From NCBI GenBank assembly GCA_016185395.1, contig JACPNR010000004.1, forward strand, positions 186,001-250,000: a DNA stretch of 64,000 bases, in the 5' to 3' direction. The position numbers and the translations under genes are program-made. Shown here one piece after another: positions 1-9,542 of this stretch. The first letter of the stretch is position 1. The number at the start of each line of letters is the position of its first letter. Below the pieces are notes generated by a model. The model was not told the DNA's origin, made no database searches, and saw only the letters and a program-made list of their open reading frames with translations. Source of the stretch: Candidatus Korobacter versatilis. GTDB lineage: Bacteria > Acidobacteriota > Terriglobia > Terriglobales > Acidobacteriaceae.

Positions 1-953
1 CCCCGATCACGATCGACACCCGCTTCACCATCGTGCGCACGCTCAACGCCGAGAAGGTATTCGTAAAGAAGCCATTTCCCCAGGGAGACAAGGGCATCAC
101 GATCCACAACGGCGAGGTCAGTCCCGACGACCGTACCCTGATCACTTGGTCCATGAACCGGGGCCCAGCAGCGCGCCCAGGAGAGCGTGCGCAGATCACC
201 AACATCGAATTCAAAGACAACCAGATCATCTTCGAGATCAATGGTGGGCCAAAGAAGAAAGCAAAGTGGTACCAGCGGATCCAGATCGCCGGGAGTTCCG
301 GCTCCACGCCCATCGCACCGGGTCCGAATCCGAACGCCAAGGGCTCGTTCGTGGCCCTGACGTTCGATAAGTACATTCCCGACATCACGGTTGACCAGGT
401 AAAGCAGATGCTGCTGCCTGTATTCGACTTCGGGGCCGGCAAGTCTGCGACGAACCAGTACGAGGAGAGCCTGCCGCCCAAGGTGCGCGCCGCACTCAAG
501 AGCCATCAAGCACTGGTTGGAATGAATCGCGAGTTGGTCGTGAGCGCCCTGGGCAGGCCTAGCCAGAAGATCCGCGAGAAAGACGGCGAAGTCGAATACG
601 AAGAATGGATGTACGGCACGCCGCCCGCTGACGTGCAATTCATTCGCTTTGTCGGCGACGAAGTCAGCCAGGTCAAGATCATGAAGACGGATGGCACAAA
701 GATCGTCCGCACCGAGCGCGAAGTCGATTTCCCGACGGGGAATGGCACGGCGGTAGCTCAGACCGCTCCCGCGCTGAAGCCGGTGAGTTCTGACCAGCGG
801 CCCTCGTTGCGGCGTCCCGGTGAGGATCCTACTGCAATCGATAACTCGGTCCCGCCGCAGGCGGCGCCGCCAGTCATGGTGCCGGATAACGGCGGCCCAC
901 GTTTGCCCGACGGCGGCACGCCGCAGGACAACCCCGGCGCGCCACCCCACTAG
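1..953 (+). CDS. Partial BamE-like (SmpA/OmlA fold) hypothetical protein, 3' part of gene
   Basis: The reading frame is already open at base 3 and runs to TAG at 951-953, so the true start lies upstream of the window. A GTG at 33 is only an internal codon candidate. About 316 residues are visible. A central stretch (GMNRELVVSALGRP ... EEWMYG) has the look of the small BamE/SmpA lipoprotein fold, where a conserved Gly-x-x-x-x-x-V...LG-x-P is followed by a W-x-Y strand. The last 60 residues are rich in Pro, Gly and Asp and are probably disordered. It is probably exported, but the signal sequence is not in the window. Function unknown; the BamE resemblance is inference from pattern only. Confidence 0.6.
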   Translation, partial: PITIDTRFTIVRTLNAEKVFVKKPFPQGDKGITIHNGEVSPDDRTLITWSMNRGPAARPGERAQITNIEFKDNQIIFEINGGPKKKAKWYQRIQIAGSSGSTPIAPGPNPNAKGSFVALTFDKYIPDITVDQVKQMLLPVFDFGAGKSATNQYEESLPPKVRAALKSHQALVGMNRELVVSALGRPSQKIREKDGEVEYEEWMYGTPPADVQFIRFVGDEVSQVKIMKTDGTKIVRTEREVDFPTGNGTAVAQTAPALKPVSSDQRPSLRRPGEDPTAIDNSVPPQAAPPVMVPDNGGPRLPDGGTPQDNPGAPPH

Positions 954-994
954 GCCGTTTTGCCTCAATCTTCCGCGCGCCTTACACTCATAGG

Positions 995-2635
995 GTGAAG
1001 ATCGCGCTGGGCCAGATCAACACCACGGTCGGGGATTTCAGCGGCAACGCGCAGAAGATCATTCTGTACGCGCATCGTGCCGCCGATGCCGGCGCGGGAC
1101 TCATCCTCTTTCCTGAACTTTCCATTTGCGGTTATCCGCCGCGAGACCTGTTAGAGAAGCCCGCATTCCTGCGAAAAAACCAGGAGAGCGCCGAAGCCAT
1201 CGCCGCAGCGACGCGGGGTATCGCGGTCATTTGTGGGGCAGTGACGCCGGCCGCCCAGGAAACCGGAAAGCGCGTGGCGAACTCCGCGCTGTTGATGCGC
1301 GATGGCAAGATCGAGTTCGTCCAGTCGAAGATGCTGTTACCCACTTATGACGTCTTCGACGAGCTTCGCCATTTTGCGCCCGCCGAGAAGCAGGAGTTGG
1401 TGCCCTTCTGCGGCAAGCAGATGGCGCTCACCATCTGTGAAGACGCATGGAATGATAAACATTTCTGGCCCCATCGCCTGTACCGGGTCGATCCGGTGGA
1501 GCAACTGATGAAGGCGGGTGGGAACTTCGTCCTGAATATCTCTGCTTCGCCTTGGCACCTGGGAAAACGCGAGACCCGCTGCCGCATGCTGACGACCATC
1601 GCGACGGAGTATCGCGTGCCCGTTGTGCTGGTGAACCAGGTCGGCGGCAATGACAGCCTCATCTTCGACGGTTCGTCGCTGGTCGTGGCGCCCGATGGGC
1701 GGGTGGTTGCAAGGGCGAAGTCTTTCGAAGAAGACCTGGTGTATTTCGATCCCGACCAGCTAAGTGGGGACATGAATGCGCAAACGGCCGGACGCGAGGC
1801 AAGCGCCTACGCCGCGCTCGTGCTGGGCACGCGTGACTACGTTCGCAAGTGCGGCTTCCAGAAAGTGCTGGTGGGGCTGAGTGGCGGCATTGATTCGGCC
1901 CTCGTTGCCTGTATCGCAGCCGATGCGCTCGGACCCGAAAATGTGATGGGCGTCGGCATGCCGACGCGATTCTCTTCCGCCGGTAGCATCGAAGACGCCC
2001 GCTTGCTGGCGCAGAATCTCGGCATCAGTTTTGAAACCGTCCCGATCCAAGCTGTTTTCGACACGTATTTGAAGGCCCTGCAGCCAGCGTTCCGCGGTTG
2101 CAAGGAGGACGCGACAGAAGAGAACATCCAATCGCGCGTTCGCGGCAGCGTCCTCATGGCGTTATCAAACAAGCGGGGAGCGCTGGTGCTGAGCACCGGG
2201 AATAAGTCGGAACTCGGCGTTGGTTACTGCACGCTCTATGGCGACATGGTCGGAGGCCTCGCGGTGATCTCCGATGTGCCGAAGACGATGGTCTACGCAC
2301 TGTCCCATTGGGTGAATCGGGAGCGCGAGCGCATCCCGCAGGCGACCATCAGCAAGCCGCCATCCGCCGAGTTGCGGCCGGGACAGAAGGACACCGACGT
2401 CCTGCCGCCCTACGAGGTCTTAGACGCGATCCTGGAAGACTATGTTGAGGATTACAAGACAGCGGAAGAGATCGCCGGTGGACGTGGCTTCGAGCTGTCC
2501 CTGGTGAAGAGCATCATCCGGATGATTGAGCGCTCGGAGTACAAGCGCCAGCAGGCGGCGCCGGGACTGAAGATCACGGAAAAGGCATTCGGGATGGGCC
2601 GGCGTTTCCCGATAGCCCAGAAATCGGAAGTCTAG
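995..2635 (+). CDS. nadE: Glutamine-dependent NAD+ synthetase
   Basis: 546-residue two-domain cytosolic enzyme for the last step of NAD+ synthesis: deamido-NAD+ plus ATP and glutamine gives NAD+. The N-terminal nitrilase-type glutaminase domain (about 1-260) shows the Glu (E41, in FPELSICGYPP), the Lys (QSKMLLPTYDVFDE) and the nucleophilic Cys (LTICEDAWN). The C-terminal synthetase domain carries the PP-loop SGGIDS at 296-301 and ends with the usual KRQQAAPGLKI region. Length is normal for the glutaminase-fused bacterial form. The start is a GTG with no clear Shine-Dalgarno, chosen because the nitrilase beta-strand MKIALGQIN begins there. It lies 9 bases ahead of the next gene and is probably cotranscribed with it. 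Confidence 0.95.
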   Translation: MKIALGQINTTVGDFSGNAQKIILYAHRAADAGAGLILFPELSICGYPPRDLLEKPAFLRKNQESAEAIAAATRGIAVICGAVTPAAQETGKRVANSALLMRDGKIEFVQSKMLLPTYDVFDELRHFAPAEKQELVPFCGKQMALTICEDAWNDKHFWPHRLYRVDPVEQLMKAGGNFVLNISASPWHLGKRETRCRMLTTIATEYRVPVVLVNQVGGNDSLIFDGSSLVVAPDGRVVARAKSFEEDLVYFDPDQLSGDMNAQTAGREASAYAALVLGTRDYVRKCGFQKVLVGLSGGIDSALVACIAADALGPENVMGVGMPTRFSSAGSIEDARLLAQNLGISFETVPIQAVFDTYLKALQPAFRGCKEDATEENIQSRVRGSVLMALSNKRGALVLSTGNKSELGVGYCTLYGDMVGGLAVISDVPKTMVYALSHWVNRERERIPQATISKPPSAELRPGQKDTDVLPPYEVLDAILEDYVEDYKTAEEIAGGRGFELSLVKSIIRMIERSEYKRQQAAPGLKITEKAFGMGRRFPIAQKSEV

Positions 2636-2644
2636 GGAGGAAGC

Positions 2645-3553
2645 TTGAGGACGATGATCGCATGTTCCATCCTCGCATTGATCCTGACGAGCGCGATGCT
2701 TGGCCAAGCCGCAGCGAAGTCAGCGCCGAGTAAGCCGGCCCCTGCCGCAAGCGCCAACGGCCCATCGCAGGCGACGGTTGACTCCTTCATCAAGCACTAT
2801 TTCGGCTACAACCCTTCCTTCAGCTGGAAGATCGATTCGATCCAGCCTTCGGATATTTCCGGTATGTCCGAAGTGATGCTTTCTTACACCAGCGGCGACA
2901 AGCCACAGCGCATGCGTTTCTACGTGACGGCTGACGGCGCTCACGCCATCTTCGGTGACTCCGTGCCGTTTGGAGCCGATCCATTCCGTGTCGAGCGCGA
3001 ACTCCTGCAGCAGAAGGTCAACGGTCCGAGCGAGGGCGCGGCGAAGTCGGCAGTGCAGATCGTTGAGTTCAGCGACCTACAGTGTCCACATTGCAAGATC
3101 GCTTTCCCGACGCTGCAACGGCTGATCGGCGAAGAGCCGCAGGCCAAGCTTGTATTCCAGAGTTTCCCGTTGCCGATGCATGACTGGGCCCAGAAGGCGG
3201 CGCAGTATGCCGACTGTATCGGCCAGAAGAACAACGAGAGCTTTTGGAAGTTTATCGGCGGTGTGTTCGACGTGCAGGAGAGCATCACTGCCGCAATGGC
3301 TGATGCGAAGCTCGCCGAGCTCGCGACCGCCGCTGGTGTGGACGGAAAAGCGACCGGCAGGTGCGCCGCGCTTCCGGCGACGGCAGAGCGCGTGAAGAAG
3401 TCCTTCGAGTTGGGCCGCGAACTCAACGTCAGCGGTACGCCGACGGTGTTCGTCAACGGACGGAGGATCTCATCCATCAATTCGCTGTCGTATGAAGAGC
3501 TGAAGGCGATCGTGGATTACGAGGTCAAGATAGCGGAGCCGGCCGCGAAGTGA
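2645..3553 (+). CDS. DsbA-like exported thioredoxin-fold protein
   Basis: 302 residues with a Sec signal peptide (about 1-24), a 70-residue alpha/beta domain (about 38-115) and a C-terminal thioredoxin_4/DsbA-like domain with the redox motif CPHC at 147-150. The cis-Pro loop is probably SGTPTVFVNG. It is expected to act in the periplasm as a thiol oxidoreductase; the partner is unknown. The start is a TTG preceded by AGGGAGG at 2634-2640. The ATG at 2654 would remove the only positive charge (Arg2) of the signal peptide n-region, so TTG is preferred. The arrangement resembles the Acidobacteria thioredoxin-domain proteins with an N-terminal dimerisation-like region, but oxidase and isomerase roles cannot be told apart here. 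Confidence 0.85.
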   Translation: MRTMIACSILALILTSAMLGQAAAKSAPSKPAPAASANGPSQATVDSFIKHYFGYNPSFSWKIDSIQPSDISGMSEVMLSYTSGDKPQRMRFYVTADGAHAIFGDSVPFGADPFRVERELLQQKVNGPSEGAAKSAVQIVEFSDLQCPHCKIAFPTLQRLIGEEPQAKLVFQSFPLPMHDWAQKAAQYADCIGQKNNESFWKFIGGVFDVQESITAAMADAKLAELATAAGVDGKATGRCAALPATAERVKKSFELGRELNVSGTPTVFVNGRRISSINSLSYEELKAIVDYEVKIAEPAAK

Positions 3554-4540
3554 TCACTCAATGTTGGCTCCGCGCAAGCGCAGCGCGGCCGTTTCGCTGG
3601 TCACTGGAGTGAAGTAGACCTCTTTGAAGCTATACGATTTTGCTTTCCTGGCCAGGATGGGCAAGATCTCGATGTGCCAGTGGTAATCCTCGTCGATGGT
3701 CCGCCAATAATCCAGTACGTCCGACTTGTGCAGCGTGTTCGGTGTGGTATGCAGTACGAGATGGAAATCTTCCGTAATGGTGCGAATACGCCGCAGCGTC
3801 CGCTTGAGCAGAGACGCCAAGTCACGCAGATTGTGGTGGCGCGTTAAGACGCCGTGTTCGAAGGCGGCTTGGTGGGCGCGGGGCATGATCCAGGTTTCGT
3901 ACGGGACGCGGGGCGCATAGGGGCAGGACGCGACGTAGTCGCCGATGGATTCCACCATCCGAACCGCCTGCCGCTCCTCCTGGGCAAGGATGTCGCAAAA
4001 GACGCAGCGCTCTTTCTGGACGTGGTACTGGCGGCCGGAGCGCAACTCATAAAGGACGCGGCGCGGGACGAACGTAGTCGCGGTGAGCTGCGAGCTCGGA
4101 TGCTCGAATTCCTGCCCGGCCACCGCTCCATGGTTCTTGAAAACAGTGATGTATTTGAAACGCCGGTCCTTCTTGAGGTCCTGGATGCGCTGCGCTGCAA
4201 GAGATAGAAAGTTCTCGATATCGGCTTCCGGAGCCATCCATATCTGCCGGTCGTGCCGCGGGTTCTCGAGCAGCACCTCGTGGGCGCCGACGGCGCGCAT
4301 CTGGTCATACAGCCCGTCTCCGCGGCGGGAGGGATCGCCCTCGATGCGATACACGGGCTGCGGATGGACGACGGCGCGCGCGCCCCAGGGGAAGCCTTCG
4401 GTCAACCCGGCAGACGCGATCACCTGCGGTGGGTCCGGCGCTCCCTGGCAGTAGGGACAGCCTTCCTGTTTGGTAGTCTCCACGGGCTCGTCGCCCGTGA
4501 TGACCCACGACCGCGTGATTGGATCCTTGCGAAGCTCCAT
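3554..4540 (-). CDS. galT: Galactose-1-phosphate uridylyltransferase-like protein with altered active-site motif
   Basis: 328 residues from the ATG at 4540; the frame is open further upstream but [14 protein letters not shown] is the usual family N-terminus. This is a HIT-superfamily nucleotidyl transferase of the Leloir pathway (UDP-glucose + Gal-1-P gives UDP-galactose + Glc-1-P). Zinc-ligand pairs CPYC (28-31) and CVFC are present, as is the C-terminal metal/structural motif HWHIE. The catalytic motif, normally His-Pro-His-x-Gln with the second His as covalent nucleophile, reads HPSSQ at 147-151, so the nucleophile position is Ser. The family assignment is firm; the activity is doubtful unless another His substitutes. 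It ends head-to-head against the upstream + strand gene and diverges from mutS. Confidence 0.85.
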   Translation of the reverse strand: MELRKDPITRSWVITGDEPVETTKQEGCPYCQGAPDPPQVIASAGLTEGFPWGARAVVHPQPVYRIEGDPSRRGDGLYDQMRAVGAHEVLLENPRHDRQIWMAPEADIENFLSLAAQRIQDLKKDRRFKYITVFKNHGAVAGQEFEHPSSQLTATTFVPRRVLYELRSGRQYHVQKERCVFCDILAQEERQAVRMVESIGDYVASCPYAPRVPYETWIMPRAHQAAFEHGVLTRHHNLRDLASLLKRTLRRIRTITEDFHLVLHTTPNTLHKSDVLDYWRTIDEDYHWHIEILPILARKAKSYSFKEVYFTPVTSETAALRLRGANIE

Positions 4541-4634
4541 AGAAAGGAGGGAAGCGCTCCCCTTAGGAAAGCACCTTGTCTGGCGCGCGTCAAACTGCGC
4601 GAAATCCACAGCGAGAGGCGGGACGCCAAGTTGC

Positions 4635-4640
4635 TATAAT
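4635..4640 (+). promoter_or_regulatory. Candidate -10 box for mutS
   Basis: A perfect TATAAT lies 42 bases ahead of the mutS ATG, in the 142-base gap between the divergent galT and mutS starts. No good TTGACA is seen 16-18 bases upstream, so this is half a promoter at best. Position and exact match make it plausible. Confidence 0.45.
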
Positions 4641-4682
4641 CCGCAACACTCACGACTCTTCATCTACGAGTCCTGCGCGCGC

Positions 4683-7307
4683 ATGACCGAGCCTTCCACG
4701 CCGCTGATGCGGCAGTACGCCGCCATCAAGAAGGAACATCCTACTGCGCTGCTCTTCTTTCGCCTCGGCGACTTCTACGAGCTTTTCTTCGACGACGCCG
4801 TGGTCGCGGCGCGCGAACTGCAGATCACGCTGACCGCTCGAAACAAGGAGAAGGGCAATGCCGTCGCCATGTGTGGCGTGCCGTTTCATGCCGCCGAGGG
4901 ATATCTCTCCAAGTTGCTGCGTAAGGGCTTCAAGGTCGCTATCTGCGAGCAGATGGAGGACCCGAAGAAGGTGAAGACGCTGGTGCGCCGTGAGGTCACG
5001 CGCGTCCTGACGCCGGGGACGGCCATGGATGCTTCGCTTCCCTCCGAGGACAACAACTTCCTGGCGGCCTACGCGGCCTCCGGCGACAGCGTCGGCTTCG
5101 CCGCGCTCGATCTTTCCACCGGGGAATTCCGGGCGACCGAATTCCGCGGAGAAGATGCGCAGCGCCGTGTGCTTGATGAATTGCAGCAGCTGCGTCCGCG
5201 CGAGGTGTTGTTCGGGTCTTCCATGCCCTTGTTCGATCGCCAATCGCGGCGCGATGGCGCGACGGGCTTCACCGAAACGCCGCTCGACGACTGGATATTT
5301 TCCGCCGATTACGCCATCCCCCAGGTCGAGAACCATTTCGGGGTGATTTCGCTCGAAGGCTTCGGTCTGGCCGGCCGCCCGGCCGCCGCGGCTGCCGCTG
5401 GAGCGGTCCTGCATTACGTCCGCTCCACGCAGCGTGGATCGCTCGAGCACGTCGATCGCATCGGTTACTACGAACGCCAGGACTGCCTGGTGCTCGATGC
5501 CGTGACGGTTCGCAACCTTGAATTAGTGGAGCCGTTGTTCGCCAGTTCAGGCCCGGAAGTCACGCTGTATCGAGCGATGGATGAAGCTTCCACGCCGATG
5601 GGGAAGCGCCTGTTGCGCGCTTGGATGTTGCGACCGTCTCTCGATCCCGCTGAGATCAACGCCCGTCTTGATGCAGTGGGAGCGATGGTCAACGATTTGA
5701 TGGCGCGCGAAGAGCTTCGCCGTTCACTCGATGGCATCCTCGATCTGGAGCGCCTGCTCAGCCGTGTCACGCTCGAGACCGCGAACCCGCGCGATCTCCT
5801 TGCCTTCGTCGCCTCGGTCGGCAAGGTGCCAGCGGTGCGGGCCAGTGTTGCACGCGTCACCACGCCTCGCCTGGCGCAACTCCATGAGCTGCTCGACGAA
5901 CTAACTGACGTTCGTGAGCGGATCGAGAAAACGTTGGTAGACGAACCCCCGCTGACGTTCGCCGATGGCGGCGTCGTTCGCGGTGGCATGGATAAAGAGC
6001 TTGACGACCTGCGCGACATCAGCCGCAACAGCAAGCAGTACCTGGCACGCATTGAAGAGCGGGAGCGGGAGCGCACCGGTATTGGTTCCCTGAAAGTCAA
6101 GTTCAACAGCATCTTCGGTTATTACATCGAGATCTCGAAAGCGAACCTTCACCTCGCACCGGCTGATTACGAACGCAAGCAGACCCTGGTGAACGCGGAG
6201 CGCTTCACCACTCCGGAGCTGAAGCAATACGAAACGAAGATCTTGGAAGCGCAGGAGAAGATGGTCGAGATCGAGCGACGCATCTTCACCGAGCTGCGCA
6301 CCGCCATTGCGTCGGAAGCGAAGCGAATCCGCCAGACCGCCCTTGCGTTGGCGGAGGTGGACTTGCTCGCTTGCTTTGCGCACCTTGCAGCCACGCGCGA
6401 TTACTGCCGGCCGAGACTCGATGATTCGGGCGACCTTGAGATCATTGACGGCCGTCACCCCGTCGTCGAGCGCCAAGAGCTGATGCAGACGGCGGAGCGA
6501 TTTGTCCCCAATGACCTGTATCTGAACGGGGGCGCCCAAGCCATCGTCGTGCTGACCGGGCCGAACATGGGCGGGAAGTCTACCTACCTCAGACAAGCGG
6601 CACTGATCGTGATCATGGCGCAGATGGGGTGCTTTGTGCCGGCACGTTCGGCCCGCCTCACCGTGATCGACCGCATCTTCACCCGCATCGGCGCGAGCGA
6701 CAACCTCGCGCGCGGACGCTCCACGTTCATGGTCGAGATGACGGAGACTGCCGCCATCCTCAATACCGCGACGCCGAGATCGCTCGTCCTGCTCGATGAG
6801 ATGGGACGCGGGACGGCCACATACGATGGACTCGCTTTAGCTTGGGCAGCGATCGAGTACCTGCATGCCCGCACCCGCGCTAAGACTCTCTTTGCCACCC
6901 ACTATCACGAGCTCACGGAACTCGCCGGCCACCTCGCAGGAGTGAGGAACTACCACGTTTCTGTGAAGGAGGCGGCAGGGGGGATCGTCTTTCTCCGCAA
7001 GGTCGAGCCGGGCGCGGCCGACAGGAGTTACGGCATCGAAGTGGCGAAGCTCGCGGGTCTGCCACCCGAAGTCATCGGCCGCGCGCGCGAAGTATTGGCG
7101 CAGCATGAGAGTGCAGAGCGTCGCGTCTCGACTGATCTCGCTCACGAACGCGACGCCGCTGCGGTAGCGGCAGGTGCGGCTCAATTGACCATCTTTGCTC
7201 CGCTCTCGCAGAAGATCGTCGACCGGCTACGTTATGCCGACGTCGACAACCTGACTCCCATTGAAGCACTCAACCTGCTGCACGAACTGAAAAAGCAGCT
7301 TGACTGA
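4683..7307 (+). CDS. mutS: DNA mismatch repair protein MutS
   Basis: 874 residues from the ATG at 4683, the first start that gives the standard N-terminus; the open frame extends further upstream. It recognises mismatches and small loops and recruits MutL. The mismatch-reading Phe-x-Glu is F31-Y-E33 in GDFYELF. The ATPase domain has Walker [10 protein letters not shown] at about 626-634 and Walker [17 protein letters not shown], followed by the ATHYHEL switch. The C-terminal helix-turn-helix dimerisation region ([17 protein letters not shown]) is intact. Length is typical. It is the first gene of a long + strand run and overlaps the reading frame of nagZ closely, so the recycling genes behind it may be cotranscribed. 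Confidence 0.98.
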   Translation: MTEPSTPLMRQYAAIKKEHPTALLFFRLGDFYELFFDDAVVAARELQITLTARNKEKGNAVAMCGVPFHAAEGYLSKLLRKGFKVAICEQMEDPKKVKTLVRREVTRVLTPGTAMDASLPSEDNNFLAAYAASGDSVGFAALDLSTGEFRATEFRGEDAQRRVLDELQQLRPREVLFGSSMPLFDRQSRRDGATGFTETPLDDWIFSADYAIPQVENHFGVISLEGFGLAGRPAAAAAAGAVLHYVRSTQRGSLEHVDRIGYYERQDCLVLDAVTVRNLELVEPLFASSGPEVTLYRAMDEASTPMGKRLLRAWMLRPSLDPAEINARLDAVGAMVNDLMAREELRRSLDGILDLERLLSRVTLETANPRDLLAFVASVGKVPAVRASVARVTTPRLAQLHELLDELTDVRERIEKTLVDEPPLTFADGGVVRGGMDKELDDLRDISRNSKQYLARIEERERERTGIGSLKVKFNSIFGYYIEISKANLHLAPADYERKQTLVNAERFTTPELKQYETKILEAQEKMVEIERRIFTELRTAIASEAKRIRQTALALAEVDLLACFAHLAATRDYCRPRLDDSGDLEIIDGRHPVVERQELMQTAERFVPNDLYLNGGAQAIVVLTGPNMGGKSTYLRQAALIVIMAQMGCFVPARSARLTVIDRIFTRIGASDNLARGRSTFMVEMTETAAILNTATPRSLVLLDEMGRGTATYDGLALAWAAIEYLHARTRAKTLFATHYHELTELAGHLAGVRNYHVSVKEAAGGIVFLRKVEPGAADRSYGIEVAKLAGLPPEVIGRAREVLAQHESAERRVSTDLAHERDAAAVAAGAAQLTIFAPLSQKIVDRLRYADVDNLTPIEALNLLHELKKQLD

Positions 7308-7308
7308 C

Positions 7309-8394
7309 ATGGCTGACATCCGGCGCGCCGCGGGACAACTGCTCATCATGGGATTCGACGGCGCTTTCGTAGGTGACCGGCTGCACGGCATGCTGGCCGA
7401 AGTACAGCCCGGCGGCGTGATCCTCTTCGCCCGTAACATCGAGTCGCCATCACAAACGCATCGCTTGCTTTACGATTGCCAGGCGGCCCTCGCGGGGCCC
7501 GCGTTCCTCTGTGTGGACATGGAAGGCGGGACCGTGGACCGCCTGAAGAACGTTGTCTATCCGGCGCCGTCTGCGGTGGAAGTCTTCGGCACTGTGGACC
7601 GTAAGCTCTTCCGCACGCACGGACGCATTATCGGAGATGAGTGCCGCGCTCTGGGCTTCAACACCGATTTCGCGCCCGTGCTGGACCTTGCGTTTGCCCC
7701 TTCCCAGCCGGTGCTCGGTTCTCGCGTCGTCTCCCCTGATCCGAAGCAGGCCGTGCTCTATGCCCGTGAGTTCTTGCGCGGTCTGGCAGACGCGCGCGTC
7801 ATTGGTTGCGGCAAGCATTTCCCAGGGCTTGGGGAGGCGAACCTCGATACCCATCACGAGCTGCCGTCGATAGCCAAATCGTGGAGGAAGCTCGGGACCC
7901 AGGACCTGGCGCCGTATCGCGCTCTGCGCGCCAAACTTCCATTCGTGATGGTGGCGCACGCGGCGTATCCAGATGTAACGGGGGACCGCGTGCCCGCCTC
8001 GCTTTCTTCGAAATGGATGGGGGACATCCTGCGCAAGAAGGTGGGGTATCGTGGACTCGCCATCTCCGACGATCTCGAGATGGGGGGAGTGCTCGCTAAC
8101 ACGTCCATTGAAGAGGCGGCCGTAGAAACGCTTCGGGCCGGTGCAGATATCTATCTTGTCTGCCATAACGAAGGACACGTGATGGGAACGTATGCGGCGG
8201 TGGTGAAAGAAGCCGAACGCGATGCGAAGTTCGCAACCTTGGTAGAGGCGCGCGCCCGGCGTGTGCTTGCGTATAAGAAGAAAGTACGTGGCTGGCTCAA
8301 ACAGTCCTCTCCGCCTACCGCCCAGAAGGTGGAGCAACTGCGCAAGCGGTTGCGGCGTTTCGAACAAGACGTGCATCGCCGGTTGGCATTCTGA
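7309..8394 (+). CDS. nagZ: Beta-N-acetylhexosaminidase, glycoside hydrolase family 3 (NagZ-like)
   Basis: 361 residues. No export signal, so it acts in the cytosol on muropeptides, cutting GlcNAc from anhydro-MurNAc-peptides during peptidoglycan recycling. The GH3 hallmark KHFPGLGEANLDTHHELP is present with the acid/base dyad D180 and H182, and the nucleophile loop ISDDLEM has its first Asp at 254. The start is the ATG just after the mutS stop; a TTG at 7300 overlapping mutS is an alternative that adds three residues. The stop overlaps the anmK ATG (TGATG), which supports translational coupling. A role in recycling is strengthened by anmK being next; specificity is inferred from family and neighbour. 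Confidence 0.92.
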   Translation: MADIRRAAGQLLIMGFDGAFVGDRLHGMLAEVQPGGVILFARNIESPSQTHRLLYDCQAALAGPAFLCVDMEGGTVDRLKNVVYPAPSAVEVFGTVDRKLFRTHGRIIGDECRALGFNTDFAPVLDLAFAPSQPVLGSRVVSPDPKQAVLYAREFLRGLADARVIGCGKHFPGLGEANLDTHHELPSIAKSWRKLGTQDLAPYRALRAKLPFVMVAHAAYPDVTGDRVPASLSSKWMGDILRKKVGYRGLAISDDLEMGGVLANTSIEEAAVETLRAGADIYLVCHNEGHVMGTYAAVVKEAERDAKFATLVEARARRVLAYKKKVRGWLKQSSPPTAQKVEQLRKRLRRFEQDVHRRLAF

Positions 8395-9542
8395 TGATCG
8401 TTGCTGGAGTGATGAGCGGAACGTCGGCGGACGGCATCGATGTTGCCATCGTTAACCTGTTGGGCAATGGCATCGCCACGCGCTTGCGCCTGCTAGGACA
8501 CACGCACGTCGCGTATCCGGCCGAAGTCCGCGCCGCAGTGCTCGCGGTGATGAATGCAAGGATCGCAGACGTGGCTGACTTAGCACGGCTGAACTTCACT
8601 CTGGGCGAACTGTATGCCGAGGCAATCGCCGCTACGCGAAAGAAAGTCGGGCTGAACATCCAGTTGGTAGGCTGCCACGGGCAGACCGTGTATCACCAGA
8701 GCACGAAGGCTGCCTTTCTCGGTCGCGAAGTAGCGTGTACATGGCAAACCGGCGAAGGCGCGATTATCGCCGCCCGCCTCGGTGTTCCCGTGGTCTCTGA
8801 TTTTCGTCCCGCGGACATGGCGGCGGGAGGCAAGGGTGCGCCTCTCGTGCCGTTCATGGATTACATGCTCTATCGCCATCGCAGCCGCGCGCGCATCGCG
8901 CAAAACATCGGCGGTATCGCGAACCTCACCGCGATACCAGCCGCCGCCAAGCCTGAGCAGGTCATCGCTTTCGATACCGGTCCGGGCAATATGGTCATCG
9001 ACGCGTGCATGAAGCGGCTCTTCGAGCGTGAATTCGATGCCGAGGGGAAGATCGCGGCCGCAGGTAAGCCCATCTCCAAAGTGCTGGCGGACCTGCTCCA
9101 AGATTCGTACTTCAGGAACAGGCCTCCGAAAACGACCGGCAGGGAAGAGTTTGGGGCGGAGTTCGTGCGCGACTTCTTGCGGCGTTGCGGGAGGGCTCCG
9201 AAGGAGGATGTGGTTGCCACAGCGACCATGCTTACGGCGGCGTCCGTCGGAAATGCGGTCCGTCGCTTCGCGCTCCCGCGATTCGGGGACAGGCCGGCAG
9301 AGATGATCGCATCTGGCGGCGGGACCAGAAACCGGACACTGATGCGTATGCTCCGTGAGCAACTCGCAGCAATGCAGGTCCGGTTGCAGACCTCCGACGA
9401 GTTCGGCATCCCAAGCGCAGCGAAAGAAGCCGCGGCATTCGCCGTGCTCGCGTATCAAACGTGGCACCGCGAGCCGTCGAACCTGCCGTCGGCGACCGGT
9501 GCCAAGCGCCCCGCGGTCCTCGGCAAGGTTTCCTATGCGTAG
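8394..9542 (+). CDS. anmK: Anhydro-N-acetylmuramic acid kinase
   Basis: 382 residues. Converts 1,6-anhydro-MurNAc to MurNAc-6-phosphate with ATP, the step after NagZ and amidase action in cell wall recycling. The N-terminal phosphate-binding signature GVMSGTSADGID (5-16) is exact, and FDTGPGNMVIDA and the C-terminal SGGGTRNRTLM loop are the other ASKHA-fold nucleotide-binding segments. Length matches the family (about 370). It starts on the last base of the nagZ stop codon, and its own end overlaps the start of the next gene by 8 bases. I see no murQ etherase in the window, so the downstream step must be encoded elsewhere. Confidence 0.96.
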   Translation: MIVAGVMSGTSADGIDVAIVNLLGNGIATRLRLLGHTHVAYPAEVRAAVLAVMNARIADVADLARLNFTLGELYAEAIAATRKKVGLNIQLVGCHGQTVYHQSTKAAFLGREVACTWQTGEGAIIAARLGVPVVSDFRPADMAAGGKGAPLVPFMDYMLYRHRSRARIAQNIGGIANLTAIPAAAKPEQVIAFDTGPGNMVIDACMKRLFEREFDAEGKIAAAGKPISKVLADLLQDSYFRNRPPKTTGREEFGAEFVRDFLRRCGRAPKEDVVATATMLTAASVGNAVRRFALPRFGDRPAEMIASGGGTRNRTLMRMLREQLAAMQVRLQTSDEFGIPSAAKEAAAFAVLAYQTWHREPSNLPSATGAKRPAVLGKVSYA

